From contig CP092781.1 of assembly GCA_022493055.1 (NCBI GenBank), positions 1,860,001-1,924,000 on the forward strand: a stretch of 64,000 nt of DNA, read 5' to 3'. This document shows, piece by piece, positions 51,727 to 61,488 of this stretch. How positions within the stretch are numbered: the first letter of the stretch is position 1; the number at the start of each line of letters is the position of its first letter. A program made the translations under genes and the position numbers. Source of the DNA: Staphylococcus roterodami (lineage in GTDB: Bacteria; Bacillota; Bacilli; Staphylococcales; Staphylococcaceae). A model generated the notes under the pieces. The model was not told the origin of the DNA. It saw nothing but the letters and a program-made list of their open reading frames with translations, and did no database searches.

Positions 51727-52764
51727 TTATCCATTAATAAATTGGTAAATTTTCGACATAGGAACAGGAAATGTATATTGATCACGTTCAGATAAATCAA
51801 ACCAAATCATATCTTCTGGTAAAGTTTCAATATTAATAGTTCCTGGTATAGCATATACTTTTATTTTCCATGTTAAATGTGTGAATTGATGCTTTAACTC
51901 AAAAATCGGTGTTTCAACTGTTTGAATTGTCATATTCAATTTATCAGAAATTTCTCGAATTGCATCCTTACTTTCATACATCGGAAATTGCCACATACCA
52001 TGCAATAATTTTTCACCGCGTTTTTGTAATATATATTTTCCCTGTTCATTCCTAATTAAAAATACGGATTGCTCAATTACTTTTTTACTAACATTTTTCG
52101 ATTTAACTGGCAACTTTTCAAATGTACCTTTATCAAAAGCTTCACAATTATCTTGCACTGGACAAAACAAACATAAAGGATTTTTCGGCGTGCAAATCAA
52201 AGCCCCTAATTCCATCATTGCTTGATTAAATGTACCTGCTTCAGTCATTACATACGGTAGTAACTCTTGTTCATATGCTTTTCTTGTCGACTGCAACTTA
52301 ATATCACGATAATCATCATTCAATCTAGACCAAACTCGAAAAACATTACCATCAACAGTTGCAAGTGGTACATTAAACGCAATACTCATGACAGCCGCTT
52401 GAGTATATGGTCCAACCCCCTTTAATGCTTTAAACTGTTCTGGATTTTCAGGAACTAATCCTTCAAATTTTTCATGTACTTCTTTAATTGCTGTATGAAA
52501 ATTACGCGCTCTACTATAATATCCAAGCCCTTCCCAGTACTTTAATACCTCATCTTCTGACGCTTGGCTCAATGCTTCTACAGTAGGAAATCGTTCAACA
52601 AAACGATGATAATAATCAATAACTGTCTTAACCTGCGTCTGTTGTAACATAACTTCGCTTAACCAAATATAATAAGGATTTGTTGTTTGACGCCATGGCA
52701 TTTCTCTTTGATTTTCATCAAACCAGTGTATCAAATTTTCCTTAAAACTAGACTCCTGATACAT
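51727..52764 (-). CDS. mutY: A/G-specific adenine glycosylase MutY
   Basis: A 345-aa base-excision repair enzyme that removes adenine mispaired with 8-oxoguanine or guanine. The catalytic region holds EVMLQQTQV (Glu about 37), the helix-hairpin-helix LKGVGPYTQAAV and the Asp of VDGNVFRV. The [4Fe-4S] ligands are C-x6-C-x2-C-x5-C in CTPKNPLCLFCPVQDNC (about residues 191-207). The C-terminal NUDIX-like domain (about 230-345) recognises 8-oxoG. Transcribed alone; no strong ribosome binding site is seen. Confidence 0.95.
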   Translation of the reverse strand: MYQESSFKENLIHWFDENQREMPWRQTTNPYYIWLSEVMLQQTQVKTVIDYYHRFVERFPTVEALSQASEDEVLKYWEGLGYYSRARNFHTAIKEVHEKFEGLVPENPEQFKALKGVGPYTQAAVMSIAFNVPLATVDGNVFRVWSRLNDDYRDIKLQSTRKAYEQELLPYVMTEAGTFNQAMMELGALICTPKNPLCLFCPVQDNCEAFDKGTFEKLPVKSKNVSKKVIEQSVFLIRNEQGKYILQKRGEKLLHGMWQFPMYESKDAIREISDKLNMTIQTVETPIFELKHQFTHLTWKIKVYAIPGTINIETLPEDMIWFDLSERDQYTFPVPMSKIYQFING

Positions 52765-52914
52765 TTATAAAATCCTTTCCTCAACAAAATTAATTTTCGT
52801 AACTCATAATGTTTCTATTGTACATTAAAACAAGCTTAGTAAGTAAGTTAATTTAGTTATTTGCAAAATTGGATTATAATAGTATATATAATAAAATGAA
52901 ATGAGTGAACAGAT

Positions 52915-53892
52915 ATGGATACTGCTACACATATCGCAATTGGTGTGGGGCTTACGGCACTTGCTACTCAAGATCCAGCAATGGCTTCAACATTTGGTGC
53001 AACAGCTACTACACTTATCGTTGGTTCATTAATTCCTGATGGGGATACCGTTCTTAAATTAAAAGATAACGCAACATATATTTCACATCATCGAGGTATC
53101 ACACATTCTATCCCTTTCACAATATTATGGCCAATTTTAATTACGTTTTTAATTTTCATATTCTTTAACGGTACAAATCCATTTCATGTATGGATGTGGG
53201 CTCAGCTCGCAGTTTTTTTACATGTTTTTGTAGATATATTTAATTCTTATGGTACGCAGGCACTGAGACCAATTACTAACAAATGGATACAATTAAGTGT
53301 AATTAACACTTTTGATCCAATTATTTTCACAGTGCTATGTATTGGAATTGTTTTATGGCTTTTAGGCATACACCCTTTTGCAGTTTTCTTTCCAATTATT
53401 GTATTACTTATAATTTATTACATCATTCGATTTAAAATGAGAGCAATGATAAAGCAACAAGCTTTGAAAACAATTCAAAAAGAACACCATCCTGTTAAAG
53501 TATTTGTCGCACCAACGTTAAAATTTATGGAATGGCGTGTTGCAATACAAACAGATGCACATGATTATGTCGGAAAAGCATACGGTAGAAATATTGTATT
53601 TAGTGATAAAGTTGAACGTCAAAAATTATCTACTGATTCTATTCTATGGAAAGTGAAAGGAAATAAAGATATACGAACATTTTTAAACTTTTCATCCATT
53701 TATCGTTGGCAAACAACAGAACTTGACGACGGTTCTACAGAAATTCGTTTGATAGATTTACGCTATTTAAAAAATGATCATTATTCATTTGTCGCAATAG
53801 CTCATCTAACTAAAGACAATGTCATTGACCATTCCTATATTGGTTGGGTTTTTACAGAAGATAAATTACAACGTAAATTGTATGCTAAATAA
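52915..53892 (+). CDS. YfhP-like membrane-bound metal-dependent hydrolase
   Basis: A 325-aa YdjM/YfhP-family protein. The N-terminus MDTATHIAIGVGLTALA and the HHRGITHSIPF motif (about residues 60-70) carry the metal-binding His/Asp residues (THxxxG..., D in SLIPDGDTV). Four or five hydrophobic segments (about 70-190) are followed by a soluble C-terminal domain (about 190-325). In Bacillus YfhP is described as a regulator near yfhQ(mutY), matching the divergent mutY here. The reaction is unknown. Confidence 0.83.
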   Translation: MDTATHIAIGVGLTALATQDPAMASTFGATATTLIVGSLIPDGDTVLKLKDNATYISHHRGITHSIPFTILWPILITFLIFIFFNGTNPFHVWMWAQLAVFLHVFVDIFNSYGTQALRPITNKWIQLSVINTFDPIIFTVLCIGIVLWLLGIHPFAVFFPIIVLLIIYYIIRFKMRAMIKQQALKTIQKEHHPVKVFVAPTLKFMEWRVAIQTDAHDYVGKAYGRNIVFSDKVERQKLSTDSILWKVKGNKDIRTFLNFSSIYRWQTTELDDGSTEIRLIDLRYLKNDHYSFVAIAHLTKDNVIDHSYIGWVFTEDKLQRKLYAK

Positions 53893-53921
53893 TCACAAAA
53901 TTTTATATCCTATAGCAAATT

Positions 53922-53985
53922 TGCATAAAAATAACCGGCGAGTTATTAATCGTTTAATGATTATAATCTCATCGGTTATTTTTTA
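53922..53985 (+). terminator. Terminator of the yfhP-like gene
   Basis: AATAACCGGCGAG pairs with CTCATCGGTTATT around an AT-rich loop, then TTTTTTAT. Confidence 0.75.
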
Positions 53986-54028
53986 TATCCTAAATATCAA
54001 TGTAACTCAATATATTCATTCAAAATAA

Positions 54029-54115
54029 AAATCCGACGCAATTAAAAATCAAAGCGTGAAATCCAAATTTTAATTAGGAAATTCAATATTTTGATATTCG
54101 AAGCGCCGGATTATA
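54029..54115 (-). terminator. Terminator of the minus-strand TagGH-like operon
   Basis: AATCCGGCGC pairs with GCGTCGGATT at the ends of a longer AT-rich stem (ATCCGACGC at 54033, GCGCCGGATT at 54103), followed on the minus strand by TTTTATTTT. Confidence 0.65.
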
Positions 54116-54150
54116 AATATATAAGAGTATTTAAAATATACAATTTATAG

Positions 54151-54996
54151 TTAGTTTGATGTTTCATCATTGTCAACATGAGGATTGCTATTATCTGCAT
54201 CATGTTGCTTTTCAATTTGTTTTATTTCTTTAGTCTTTTTCATATAAATTGCATGTGTTGCATATCTTGTTAATACAAAATTCACTACCGCTACCAAAAA
54301 TAACACTAAAATAAAATATAAATGATACGGTATATTTTCCATACTAGATATACCAAAAATAATAGATTGTGTTATGCCATTTACAACGTAATATAATGGG
54401 TTAAGCATTAATACATGGTTCAAGAATACATGATTTGGATTTGGAATAAACATAATTGGTAAAATGAATAAACATAATACACAATATCCATAAAAGATTA
54501 AGTTTATTTTATCAGTTAAGAGTCGAATTAATCCAAATGTTACGGATATAAGTCCTACAAATAAAGTAGCCATCACAATAAAGTAAAACAATGCTATAAA
54601 TGATGTTTCAAAGTTTACAGGTTTTACCAATGCACCTACCATTGTGGTAATACTCAACAGTACGAAACAAATGATAGACATAATGACTACAGGCGTAGCT
54701 GCAGATATATTAAACAGTTTCGTAACTAAAAAATCATTCATGTAATGATGATAGGCACTATAAATAGTGTACATTAATATACCGTATACTATTAGCGCAA
54801 TTACTCTAAATAACCATCGTACTTCTTTTACATCAGTCAAATGACTAAAATGAAATATCGTTTCACTTGCAACAACTAGTAATAAACATGCAGCTAATAC
54901 GATTAGAAAACTTTTCCAACTTTGCTTTAATCGTTCTATTACGAATCTCTTAGTATGTGGCAAGTTTTTAAAATATAAAATAATATTATCTAGCAT
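54151..54996 (-). CDS. ABC-2/TagG-like membrane protein
   Basis: A 281-aa integral membrane protein with about six hydrophobic segments (about residues 30-52, 62-85, 98-128, 134-160, 170-190, 222-245) and a charged C-terminal tail (KKTKEIKQIEKQHDADN). Topology and the late LMLNPLYYVVNGITQSIIFG motif match the ABC-2/TagG permease family used for wall teichoic acid export. The gene begins 8 bp after the TagH-like gene on the same strand, so the two form one unit. The essential TarG is normally encoded elsewhere; this is a paralogue of unknown substrate. Confidence 0.75.
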   Translation of the reverse strand: MLDNIILYFKNLPHTKRFVIERLKQSWKSFLIVLAACLLLVVASETIFHFSHLTDVKEVRWLFRVIALIVYGILMYTIYSAYHHYMNDFLVTKLFNISAATPVVIMSIICFVLLSITTMVGALVKPVNFETSFIALFYFIVMATLFVGLISVTFGLIRLLTDKINLIFYGYCVLCLFILPIMFIPNPNHVFLNHVLMLNPLYYVVNGITQSIIFGISSMENIPYHLYFILVLFLVAVVNFVLTRYATHAIYMKKTKEIKQIEKQHDADNSNPHVDNDETSN

Positions 54997-55004
54997 CTTT
55001 ACAC

Positions 55005-56522
55005 CTACAATTCAATATAAATCCATTTGTCTTCTTTTAAATTGGCAATACAATAACCATTACCAACTTTAGTAATCCAAATGTTTTTATTAATATTAAA
55101 CTTATCTTTTAATTCTTTTTTATCGACGATTGGATAAACGAAACCATATAACTGATCATTGTCATTAAAAAGCAATTTTATTGGTTGTTGTGTAACAGAT
55201 GCGACAAAACGATTATCATCATCAGGTACTAAAGTTTTAATAACAGAATTATGTTTTTTATGTAATTGACTGTTAAAGTAAGCATAATAATTACTATAAT
55301 TCGATTTCATATATGGCGCTAACTTTTTAAAACTATGTGTTTGATACAACCCTGCTGGATTAAAGTATTCTAGTTTATCTTTATTAACATAGTACGTTTT
55401 ATTATCTGCATTCACACGGTAATTTTTACTATTTTCTCCAGTAATCGTCACAACACTATATTTCGGAATCGTGATTTGCTTATCTCCTTGCATATCGACA
55501 CTGCCATTAAATGCAATACCGTAAGCTAATTTTTCGATATACGGGTCTTTATTTTCATTTTGCATCGTTGCACGATTTGTAAAATCTGTAATCGAAATAA
55601 TCCCCATATTATTGAAAATCAATAACACCGTTAATATAATTCCACATATAATACCTGATGCCATCGTCCAAAAACGTACAAGAAATTTAGGAGGTTTAGC
55701 GTGATTATAACGTTCAATACGCTTGAAATTATATGTCATTTCTGGGATTCTTGTACGATTCTTTTTCCAATCTAAATCAAAGTTTTGTATTTCTTCTTCT
55801 GATTCTATACTTAATCGATCACGTTCATGTTCTTTAAACGATGGAATCACTTGTTTCAATGAACCTTCCATTCTTAGTTGACCATGTGAAAACCAAGCAA
55901 TATAGTTACTAACTTGAGCGATTTTATCAACATCATCACCGATTGTTACAATTGTTAAATTATTTTCTATATAATCATTTGTCAGCTCAATCGCACGCCC
56001 CATAAATTGCGGCGGTAAATAATCGATGACATGGTTCAAAATAATAATATTTGATTTTGAAGATCGCGCGATACTTAATAATAATTGTGCATAGGCTGCT
56101 TTAGAAATTTGATTGACGGGTTTCGTTTTATATTCGCCTAAATGTGCATATTGAATAATTTGCTCTGCTTTATGGTCGTTAATTTCGTATGGAAAAAGTT
56201 GTATTAGCTGTGCTGTATATGTTTCTACAGTTTGATGTATTAACGATTGGTCTTCTATGTAACCATAAAACAAATCTTCAGTGCATACCACTTTACCTTT
56301 ATCTGGTTTAATTGCACCTGCTAGCAATTGACCAACAAGCGATTTAGAAGATTCCGCTTCTCCAATAATACCTAATGCTTCCCCTTGATAAATATGCAAA
56401 CTGATATTGTTTAAATCAATATCTTCAGCATCATATCCAAAAGGTAAATACCATTTTTTATTTTGTTTATTCCTATAGTAGTGAGTTACTTTAAGTAACT
56501 TTAAAACAATTGAACTTCCCAT
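55005..56522 (-). CDS. TagH-like ABC protein with degenerate ATPase motifs and extracellular SH3-like tail
   Basis: A 505-aa protein laid out like Bacillus TagH: an N-terminal ABC domain (about residues 1-235), one membrane helix (about 285-310, FWTMASGIICGIILTVLLIF), then an extracellular region (about 320-505) with an SH3-like segment (IPKYSVVTITGENSKNYRV). The ATPase is broken at every motif: Walker A GEAESSKS (54-61; glycine before lysine lost), signature replaced by NQISKAAYAQ (137-146), Walker B ILNH (N163 and H164 for Asp-Glu). It probably does not hydrolyse ATP and may be a structural or regulatory partner. Co-transcribed with the TagG-like gene. Confidence 0.75.
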   Translation of the reverse strand: MGSSIVLKLLKVTHYYRNKQNKKWYLPFGYDAEDIDLNNISLHIYQGEALGIIGEAESSKSLVGQLLAGAIKPDKGKVVCTEDLFYGYIEDQSLIHQTVETYTAQLIQLFPYEINDHKAEQIIQYAHLGEYKTKPVNQISKAAYAQLLLSIARSSKSNIIILNHVIDYLPPQFMGRAIELTNDYIENNLTIVTIGDDVDKIAQVSNYIAWFSHGQLRMEGSLKQVIPSFKEHERDRLSIESEEEIQNFDLDWKKNRTRIPEMTYNFKRIERYNHAKPPKFLVRFWTMASGIICGIILTVLLIFNNMGIISITDFTNRATMQNENKDPYIEKLAYGIAFNGSVDMQGDKQITIPKYSVVTITGENSKNYRVNADNKTYYVNKDKLEYFNPAGLYQTHSFKKLAPYMKSNYSNYYAYFNSQLHKKHNSVIKTLVPDDDNRFVASVTQQPIKLLFNDNDQLYGFVYPIVDKKELKDKFNINKNIWITKVGNGYCIANLKEDKWIYIEL

Positions 56523-56536
56523 CTATTTTCATCCTT

Positions 56537-56851
56537 CTATAATTGTAATAACGCTATAGGTAAGCCTTCCTCGGGTTTATTACTATTAAATCTAAATCCC
56601 CATGCAAAAATACCTTTTAATCTTTCAACTTTAAAATATTGGTTACTACCATCTGTCAATTTATAAATTCTACCTATTTCAATCTTTTCTCGATCTACTA
56701 AGTAACTTTCGGCAACAATGACTTTACTTTGATATACATCGTATTCATTTAAAATACCATTCATCTCAGCTTTTCTCATTTTTTCTTTGTAAAGTTGTAT
56801 TTCGTGTCTTAGTTCTGGTTCAGACATCTCACTCAATTTCTTCTGTTCCAT
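56537..56851 (-). CDS. yfhH: YfhH family protein (DUF1811)
   Basis: A 104-aa soluble protein of the YfhH/DUF1811 family, structure known but function unknown. A helical N-terminus (about residues 1-45) precedes a small beta-barrel ([18 protein letters not shown]). The ATG at 56851 lies inside the recX 3' end, overlapping it by 23 bp, so translation is probably coupled; alternative in-frame starts lie upstream. The recX-yfhH pairing is conserved in Bacillales. Confidence 0.85.
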   Translation of the reverse strand: MEQKKLSEMSEPELRHEIQLYKEKMRKAEMNGILNEYDVYQSKVIVAESYLVDREKIEIGRIYKLTDGSNQYFKVERLKGIFAWGFRFNSNKPEEGLPIALLQL

Positions 56852-57647
56852 CGGCAATACCACTTTCTTCTAATTTAGCTTTAATTTTATCATATTTATA
56901 TCCTTTTCTCATAAGGCCTTCAATAGTTTTTAAAATTAATTTTTGATGCGTATACTTTTTACGATTTTTATTATATATCTTCTCTAAATCCCGTTCTAAC
57001 AATCCATCTAATACCGATTCATCTTGTGAAAAATCCATTTCATTCATCACTTCATGAATGACATCCATATCAAAACCTTTTTGTACCAATGATTGCATTA
57101 CTTTTTCTTTCACTTTACTTGGTGGACCTTTTTTAGTTTTACAGATTTTTTCTGCGATTTGTACAATATCCTCAATAGCTTGCTGTTCTCGATAAAGCGC
57201 TGTATACATTTCAATAATGTTTGCTTCAACACCTAATTGGTATAGCTTTTGTTGATAAATTTTAGGACCTTTGTCTGTTGTGCGTATCATTGTATTTTTT
57301 AAACTTTCTGCATAATCACGATGATCTATTAATTTTTCACGATAACAGTATTCAATAACTTCAGAAATAGCTTGCTCTGAAATCTCTTCTTTTTGAAGAT
57401 ATTGAACAACTTCTTTTTCCGTTCTTTTTTTAAAAGATAAATATTGAATCGTTTTATTTAGCCCTAAACGATAATGATCATATTTCTGGATTTGTGCCAT
57501 TTCTGCTGCTTCTAATTGCTGACCCTTTTTCAAATTAAATTTGACTAATGTATCAATATCGATTCCCATTTCAAATTGACCATCTAAAAATAGATTGAAA
57601 CGTTCTTTATTTTTCTTTTGAACTTCTATTTTAGTAACCTTAGGCAT
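56829..57647 (-). CDS. recX: Regulatory protein RecX
   Basis: A 272-aa modulator of RecA filaments. It consists of repeated three-helix RecX units; recognisable segments are [20 protein letters not shown] (about residues 70-90), [17 protein letters not shown] (about 110-126), [14 protein letters not shown] and [11 protein letters not shown]. It is longer than proteobacterial RecX (about 150 aa) as usual in Firmicutes. GGGGGTG precedes the ATG. It overlaps yfhH downstream; sgtB lies upstream on the same strand across a 350-bp gap. Confidence 0.92.
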   Translation of the reverse strand: MPKVTKIEVQKKNKERFNLFLDGQFEMGIDIDTLVKFNLKKGQQLEAAEMAQIQKYDHYRLGLNKTIQYLSFKKRTEKEVVQYLQKEEISEQAISEVIEYCYREKLIDHRDYAESLKNTMIRTTDKGPKIYQQKLYQLGVEANIIEMYTALYREQQAIEDIVQIAEKICKTKKGPPSKVKEKVMQSLVQKGFDMDVIHEVMNEMDFSQDESVLDGLLERDLEKIYNKNRKKYTHQKLILKTIEGLMRKGYKYDKIKAKLEESGIADGTEEIE

Positions 57648-57867
57648 TTTTTCACCCCCACTGCATTCTTAATTCCAGTTATTTACTATTATATTATTCA
57701 TCAAGCAACTTACTATAGCAAATGTTTAACTTTAATTACTGATTGATAGCTCATTTGTAATTTAAATATTACTCAAAATATAACTCTTATAGACTCCACT
57801 CATTATTATTGAACAATTAAAAAAGAAGTTTCAAACTTAATTTACCAATTAATGACAATAAAAAAAC
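57648..57867. other. Intergenic region between recX and the sgtB terminator
   Basis: AT-rich; presumably carries the recX promoter. No gene or RNA recognised. Confidence 0.5.
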
Positions 57868-57894
57868 CACACAAACATAAAAAATGTAAGTGTG
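57861..57894 (-). terminator. sgtB terminator
   Basis: CACACTTACAT pairs with ATGTTTGTGTG around a five-base loop on the minus strand, followed by GGTTTTTT; about 100 bp after the sgtB stop. Confidence 0.8.
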
Positions 57895-57997
57895 ATTCAT
57901 CGATCAAAAATATTCGTAAGCTAGTATAATCATCCAAATTTTCCGGTTAAGTCCATTTATAAAATGCACTTAAAATCAGACTAATTATTAACTTACT

Positions 57998-58807
57998 TTA
58001 ATGATTCAATTGAGACATTGCCTGTTGATATTGTGTTTCAGTTATATAATTTTGTTGCTTCATTTTTTCTAAATTTGTACTTACTCGTTGCGTAAAGTTC
58101 TCTGACATATTATTTATATTGTATACGCTCGGTGCATTTACTTTACTTGCTAAAATAGCACTTTGTAGAACTGTTATATGAGACATTGATGTACTATTTT
58201 TATTAACGGTTGTTCCAAAGTAATGGTTTGCTGCTCCCTCAATCGTATACTGATTATCCCCAAAGTAAATATTATTTAAATAAAAGCTTAAAATTTCGTT
58301 CTTATCATATTGTTTCTCAACTCGATGAGCCACAAATAATTCTTTTACTTTTCTAGTAAATGAACGATCGTTATCATAAAAATAATTTTTAACTACTTGT
58401 TGTGTGATTGTACTTCCACCTTGTACATCTCTATCACTAATTGTTGAGAATAACGCTCTCGTTGTCCCTTTTAAATCAAATCCGTGGTGTTTATAGAAAC
58501 GTTCATCCTCCATTGAAATAAAAGCGCCTTTAACATAATCTGGCATATTATCGGCTGATACAAAACTACTTTTATTTTCAATTTTTCTTAAATCATCTAC
58601 ATTATCGCGAGTAGATAAAAAATACATAATTCCAATAAACAATGCGATAATAACTATGATTATTAATAATATTTTTAATAGTATTCGTTTACTCTTTTTC
58701 TTTTTTGGTGGTTTACCTACTGGTTGATAATACGTATTATAGTGAGGTTCATGACTCTTTTGCTCAATATGTTCAGTTGAGCTTGGGTACCTATCGCTTC
58801 TTTTCAT
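57998..58807 (-). CDS. sgtB: Monofunctional peptidoglycan glycosyltransferase SgtB/MGT
   Basis: A 269-aa GT51 enzyme that polymerises lipid II into glycan strands at the outer membrane face. A basic cytoplasmic tail (KKKKSKR) is followed by one membrane helix (about residues 48-70) and the GT51 domain: catalytic Glu in [14 protein letters not shown] (about 100), [12 protein letters not shown] and the second Glu in [11 protein letters not shown] with [14 protein letters not shown]. No transpeptidase domain. The ATG at 58807 gives the usual 269 aa; an ATG 27 bp upstream is an alternative. Several N-terminal differences from S. aureus. An IS lies 172 bp upstream, in the same orientation. Confidence 0.93.
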   Translation of the reverse strand: MKRSDRYPSSTEHIEQKSHEPHYNTYYQPVGKPPKKKKSKRILLKILLIIIVIIALFIGIMYFLSTRDNVDDLRKIENKSSFVSADNMPDYVKGAFISMEDERFYKHHGFDLKGTTRALFSTISDRDVQGGSTITQQVVKNYFYDNDRSFTRKVKELFVAHRVEKQYDKNEILSFYLNNIYFGDNQYTIEGAANHYFGTTVNKNSTSMSHITVLQSAILASKVNAPSVYNINNMSENFTQRVSTNLEKMKQQNYITETQYQQAMSQLNH

Positions 58808-58970
58808 GCGTTTGCTCCTTCTTTTAAAACTCACTTGGTATACCTTGAGTTTACCAGTACTATCACTAATAGGCTACACTTTTTAGAAAAATCAGTCCAA
58901 GGGCTTACACTAACATACATCATCATACTTACTCATTATGTAACGAATAAATATTTTTTAGGAAAATCAA

Positions 58971-58978
58971 AAAATAAA
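58971..58978. repeat. 8-bp target-site duplication, left copy
   Basis: AAAATAAA, repeated exactly at 60477-60484 on the other side of the insertion sequence. Confidence 0.9.
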
Positions 58979-60476
58979 GGCTCTATGTCAAATTGGACTG
59001 ATGAGTTCAATATCGGAAGTTAGGCAACTAAACATTGCTTAACTTCCTTTTTACTTTTTGGAGCGTAAAGTTTTGAACATAATAATATTCGATTGCGCAA
59101 ATGATTGTAACTTCCATAACCAAAAGATGTACGTTTAATTAATTTTATTTTGTTATTTATACCTTCTAAAGGACCATTTGATAAATTGTAATAATCAAAT
59201 GTATTTTTTATAAAGTCTACATGTTTGTTAAGTGTCTTAATTGCTCGTTGGACAACTGAATGCGTTTGGGATAATGGCATATGTTTTAATTCGTGAATAA
59301 AGCCTTCATAATCATTATGTTTAAGTTTGAATCGTAGCTGATTGATATATTGGTAGGCGTCATTTAACGAATCATCTTGATCTAATAAATACTTGACGAT
59401 ACCCTTTTGTGTCTTCCATTCCTTAAATAAAGCTACTTTACGATATTCAAATGCCTCTAAATCTTCTCCAGGTTTTAATAGTAATTTCGCATATCTTTTA
59501 AACTTATTATATAACGGTTGATTCGTCGTTCTTAATTCATTCATAACAGCGACTCGAATACCATTTAAAGCACGATTTAATAATTGAACAATATGGAATC
59601 GATCGATAACTATTTTAGCGTTCGGAAACATCTCTTTAATCAATGTCATATAGCCTTCATGCATATCAATGGAAACAGTCTTTACACGTTTTCTAGCTTT
59701 AAGTGAAAAACGATAAAAATACTTTTTCAACTCACTTAATCTACGATCTTCAACAATATCAATAATATGATGCGTTTGTGCATCAGCGTATATAAAACTC
59801 ATTTTCCCAGAAACATTTTTAACACTTTTAAATTCATCCATCATGATATGTTCAGGAAGTGCAGAATACGGCGATTGATGAAGCGATTGAGTTACCTCAT
59901 CAATGATACGAGAAACTGTAGTAGCTGACACAGAGCAGGATTTCGCTATAGATTTTTCAGAACGAATTTCTGTTGGCTTTATTAAGTACAGCTGATCGTG
60001 TTTTTTTTGATATAAAACAGTATTTATCAACTTCAGGTGTTTCGGCTGTAAAGTATCGTTCGCACGTTTTACATTTAAAACGTTGCTTACGCAACATGAT
60101 ATAAGTTGGATATTCGGAGATTTTAGGCATAGTGATTCTAGAAGTCTTAGATCCATTTTTGATTAAATTACCATTAATGTTTTTACAATTGCAGTTTGGG
60201 CACACCTCAGGTGTATAGATTAGTTTTGCGTAATAAAAGAAACACTTTCTCCCTTTATACTCAATTTTCTCAAGTTTACCGTCAAAAACAATATTTTTAT
60301 CTTTAAAATCAAAGGTATTTAGTATAACATTATTCATAGGCGCATTATCTCCTTTAGTTATTTGTTTAGGCACTTTTAATTATAGAGATAATTGCGCTTT
60401 TTTTATATTCAAAATCAAAAAATCGGACAGATGAAAAGTAAAAAACTTTTCCATCAGTCCGATTTATTATAGAACC
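58979..60476 (-). mobile_element. ISL3-family insertion sequence (IS1181-like)
   Basis: 1498 bp bounded by imperfect 25-bp inverted repeats: left GGCTCTATGTCAAATTGGAC (58979 onward) and right, read inward, GGTTCTATAATAAATCGGAC (from 60476), both continuing TGATG. An exact 8-bp duplication (AAAATAAA) flanks it, the size produced by ISL3 elements. It carries one transposase gene on the minus strand, now frameshifted. A 20-bp imperfect hairpin (60419-60466) sits just inside the right end. It is inserted between the PfpI gene and sgtB, upstream of sgtB and reading toward it. Confidence 0.93.
59020..60337 (-). pseudogene. ISL3-family transposase, frameshifted
   Basis: The transposase is split into two frames. 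The first part (ATG at 60337, AAAGGAG upstream) carries the N-terminal zinc ribbon (CPNCNCKN, CKTCERYF) and runs to a stop at 59957. The second carries the helix-turn-helix and the DDE domain (MMDEFKSV, VSIDMHEGYM, and the Glu in NGPLEGINNKIKLIKR). The switch point is about 59970-59978, where one extra A seems to separate ...VLNKA from TEIRSE. The rest of the protein looks intact, so the loss is recent; a longer family member is about 438 aa in one frame. Confidence 0.85.
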
Positions 60477-60484
60477 AAAATAAA
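60477..60484. repeat. 8-bp target-site duplication, right copy
   Basis: AAAATAAA; exact match to 58971-58978. Confidence 0.9.
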
Positions 60485-60524
60485 CATTTATTTATAAAAA
60501 CGTCATTTTATATTCCCCAAAAAA

Positions 60525-60562
60525 AGGCCACTCCTATCCATACAATAGAAATGACCTTTTAT
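60525..60562 (-). terminator. Terminator of the PfpI-family gene
   Basis: AAAAGGTCA pairs with TGGCCTTTT (one mismatch) around an AT-rich loop, followed on the minus strand by TTTTTTT; between the PfpI stop and the insertion sequence. Confidence 0.65.
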
Positions 60563-60677
60563 ATATTCAATTTTAGCCAAGGACTTATAATTTAATAAAC
60601 AAAATCAATTTTATTAAAAAGTCTCATGCTATATCCTATTACTATTAAAGCTCACAATACTAACTAACAGTAAATAT

Positions 60678-61196
60678 TTAATTTTGTAACTGCTTAACGA
60701 TTTCTCTATTAAAATCATCTAAATCATCTGGTACCCTGCTTGTTACAATATTATTGTCAACTACAACAGATTCATCAACTACTTGAGCACCAGCATTAGA
60801 TAAATCTTTACGTATATTTAATACTGCTGTTAATGTACGACCTTTTAAATCATCTGTATCTATTAAAATTTGTGGTCCATGACAGATGGCAAATGTTGGT
60901 ACATCATTTTTAGTGAAATATTTAGCGAATGTACCATAACGTCCTTCAGCATCACCACGTAAATGATCCGGTGAAAATCCACCAGGAATTAATAATGCAT
61001 CATAATCTTCTGGTTTCGCATCAGCAATACTCACATCAACATTTACTTTTTCGCCGTGTTTGCCAACGACTTCACTATGCGCTGTATCTCCAATCACTTT
61101 GGTTTCAAAGCCTGCATTTTCTAATGCCTCTTTAGGACTTGAATATTCTATATCTTCAAATTCATTTGCTAGAATAATTGCTACTTTTTTAGTCAT
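60678..61196 (-). CDS. DJ-1/PfpI family protein (SAV1875-like)
   Basis: A 172-aa soluble cysteine-containing protein. Catalytic-type Cys105 lies in the nucleophile elbow AICHGPQIL and is supported by Glu17 (FEDIEYSSP) and by [10 protein letters not shown]. Family members include proteases, glyoxalases/deglycases and redox chaperones; the crystallised S. aureus orthologue SAV1875 showed an oxidisable cysteine, so a stress role is plausible, but the activity is unproven. AAAGGTG precedes the ATG. Monocistronic, interrupted downstream only by the IS. Confidence 0.88.
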   Translation of the reverse strand: MTKKVAIILANEFEDIEYSSPKEALENAGFETKVIGDTAHSEVVGKHGEKVNVDVSIADAKPEDYDALLIPGGFSPDHLRGDAEGRYGTFAKYFTKNDVPTFAICHGPQILIDTDDLKGRTLTAVLNIRKDLSNAGAQVVDESVVVDNNIVTSRVPDDLDDFNREIVKQLQN

Positions 61197-61326
61197 TGAA
61201 AATCACCTTTCTCTATAACATTGATATCAATACTATAGACAACTTAATCACTGATTAAACATACTATGACTTAAAATATTATTCATACATCGCTAAATGA
61301 TCCCTTTGCTACCTTAGAAATAGTAA

Positions 61327-61488
61327 TTATTTAGAAACTAATTTAACCTTTTCTTCTAACTGATCTAACAACCCAATCCATTCATCTATGTCTTCTACAC
61401 GTACTTCATCAGGATTCACATGATCAATTTCCTCAATAAATTTATTTAAACGTGCTTTTATTTGTTCGATTGTTTGTTGTTCATTCAT
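61327..61488 (-). CDS. Small SE1561-family protein (53 aa)
   Basis: A 53-aa acidic helical protein conserved in staphylococci, function unknown. The ATG at 61488 follows AAAGGAG by 11 bases and gives the family length; upstream in-frame codons (to 61575) would add an untypical hydrophobic leader. It contains two helical stretches (QTIEQIKARLNKFIEEID; WIGLLDQLEEKVKLVSK). Divergent from the radical-SAM gene. Confidence 0.75.
   Translation of the reverse strand: MNEQQTIEQIKARLNKFIEEIDHVNPDEVRVEDIDEWIGLLDQLEEKVKLVSK

Noticed and set aside
58835..59023. Plus-strand open frame between sgtB and the IS
   Set aside because: It spans the IS boundary, so it was created by the insertion; no ribosome binding site.
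59955..60010. Programmed frameshift in the transposase at the A8 run
   Set aside because: Shifting at the A8 run gives KKHDQLYLIKP instead of the family-like TRSAVLNKATE; a simple one-base insertion fits better.
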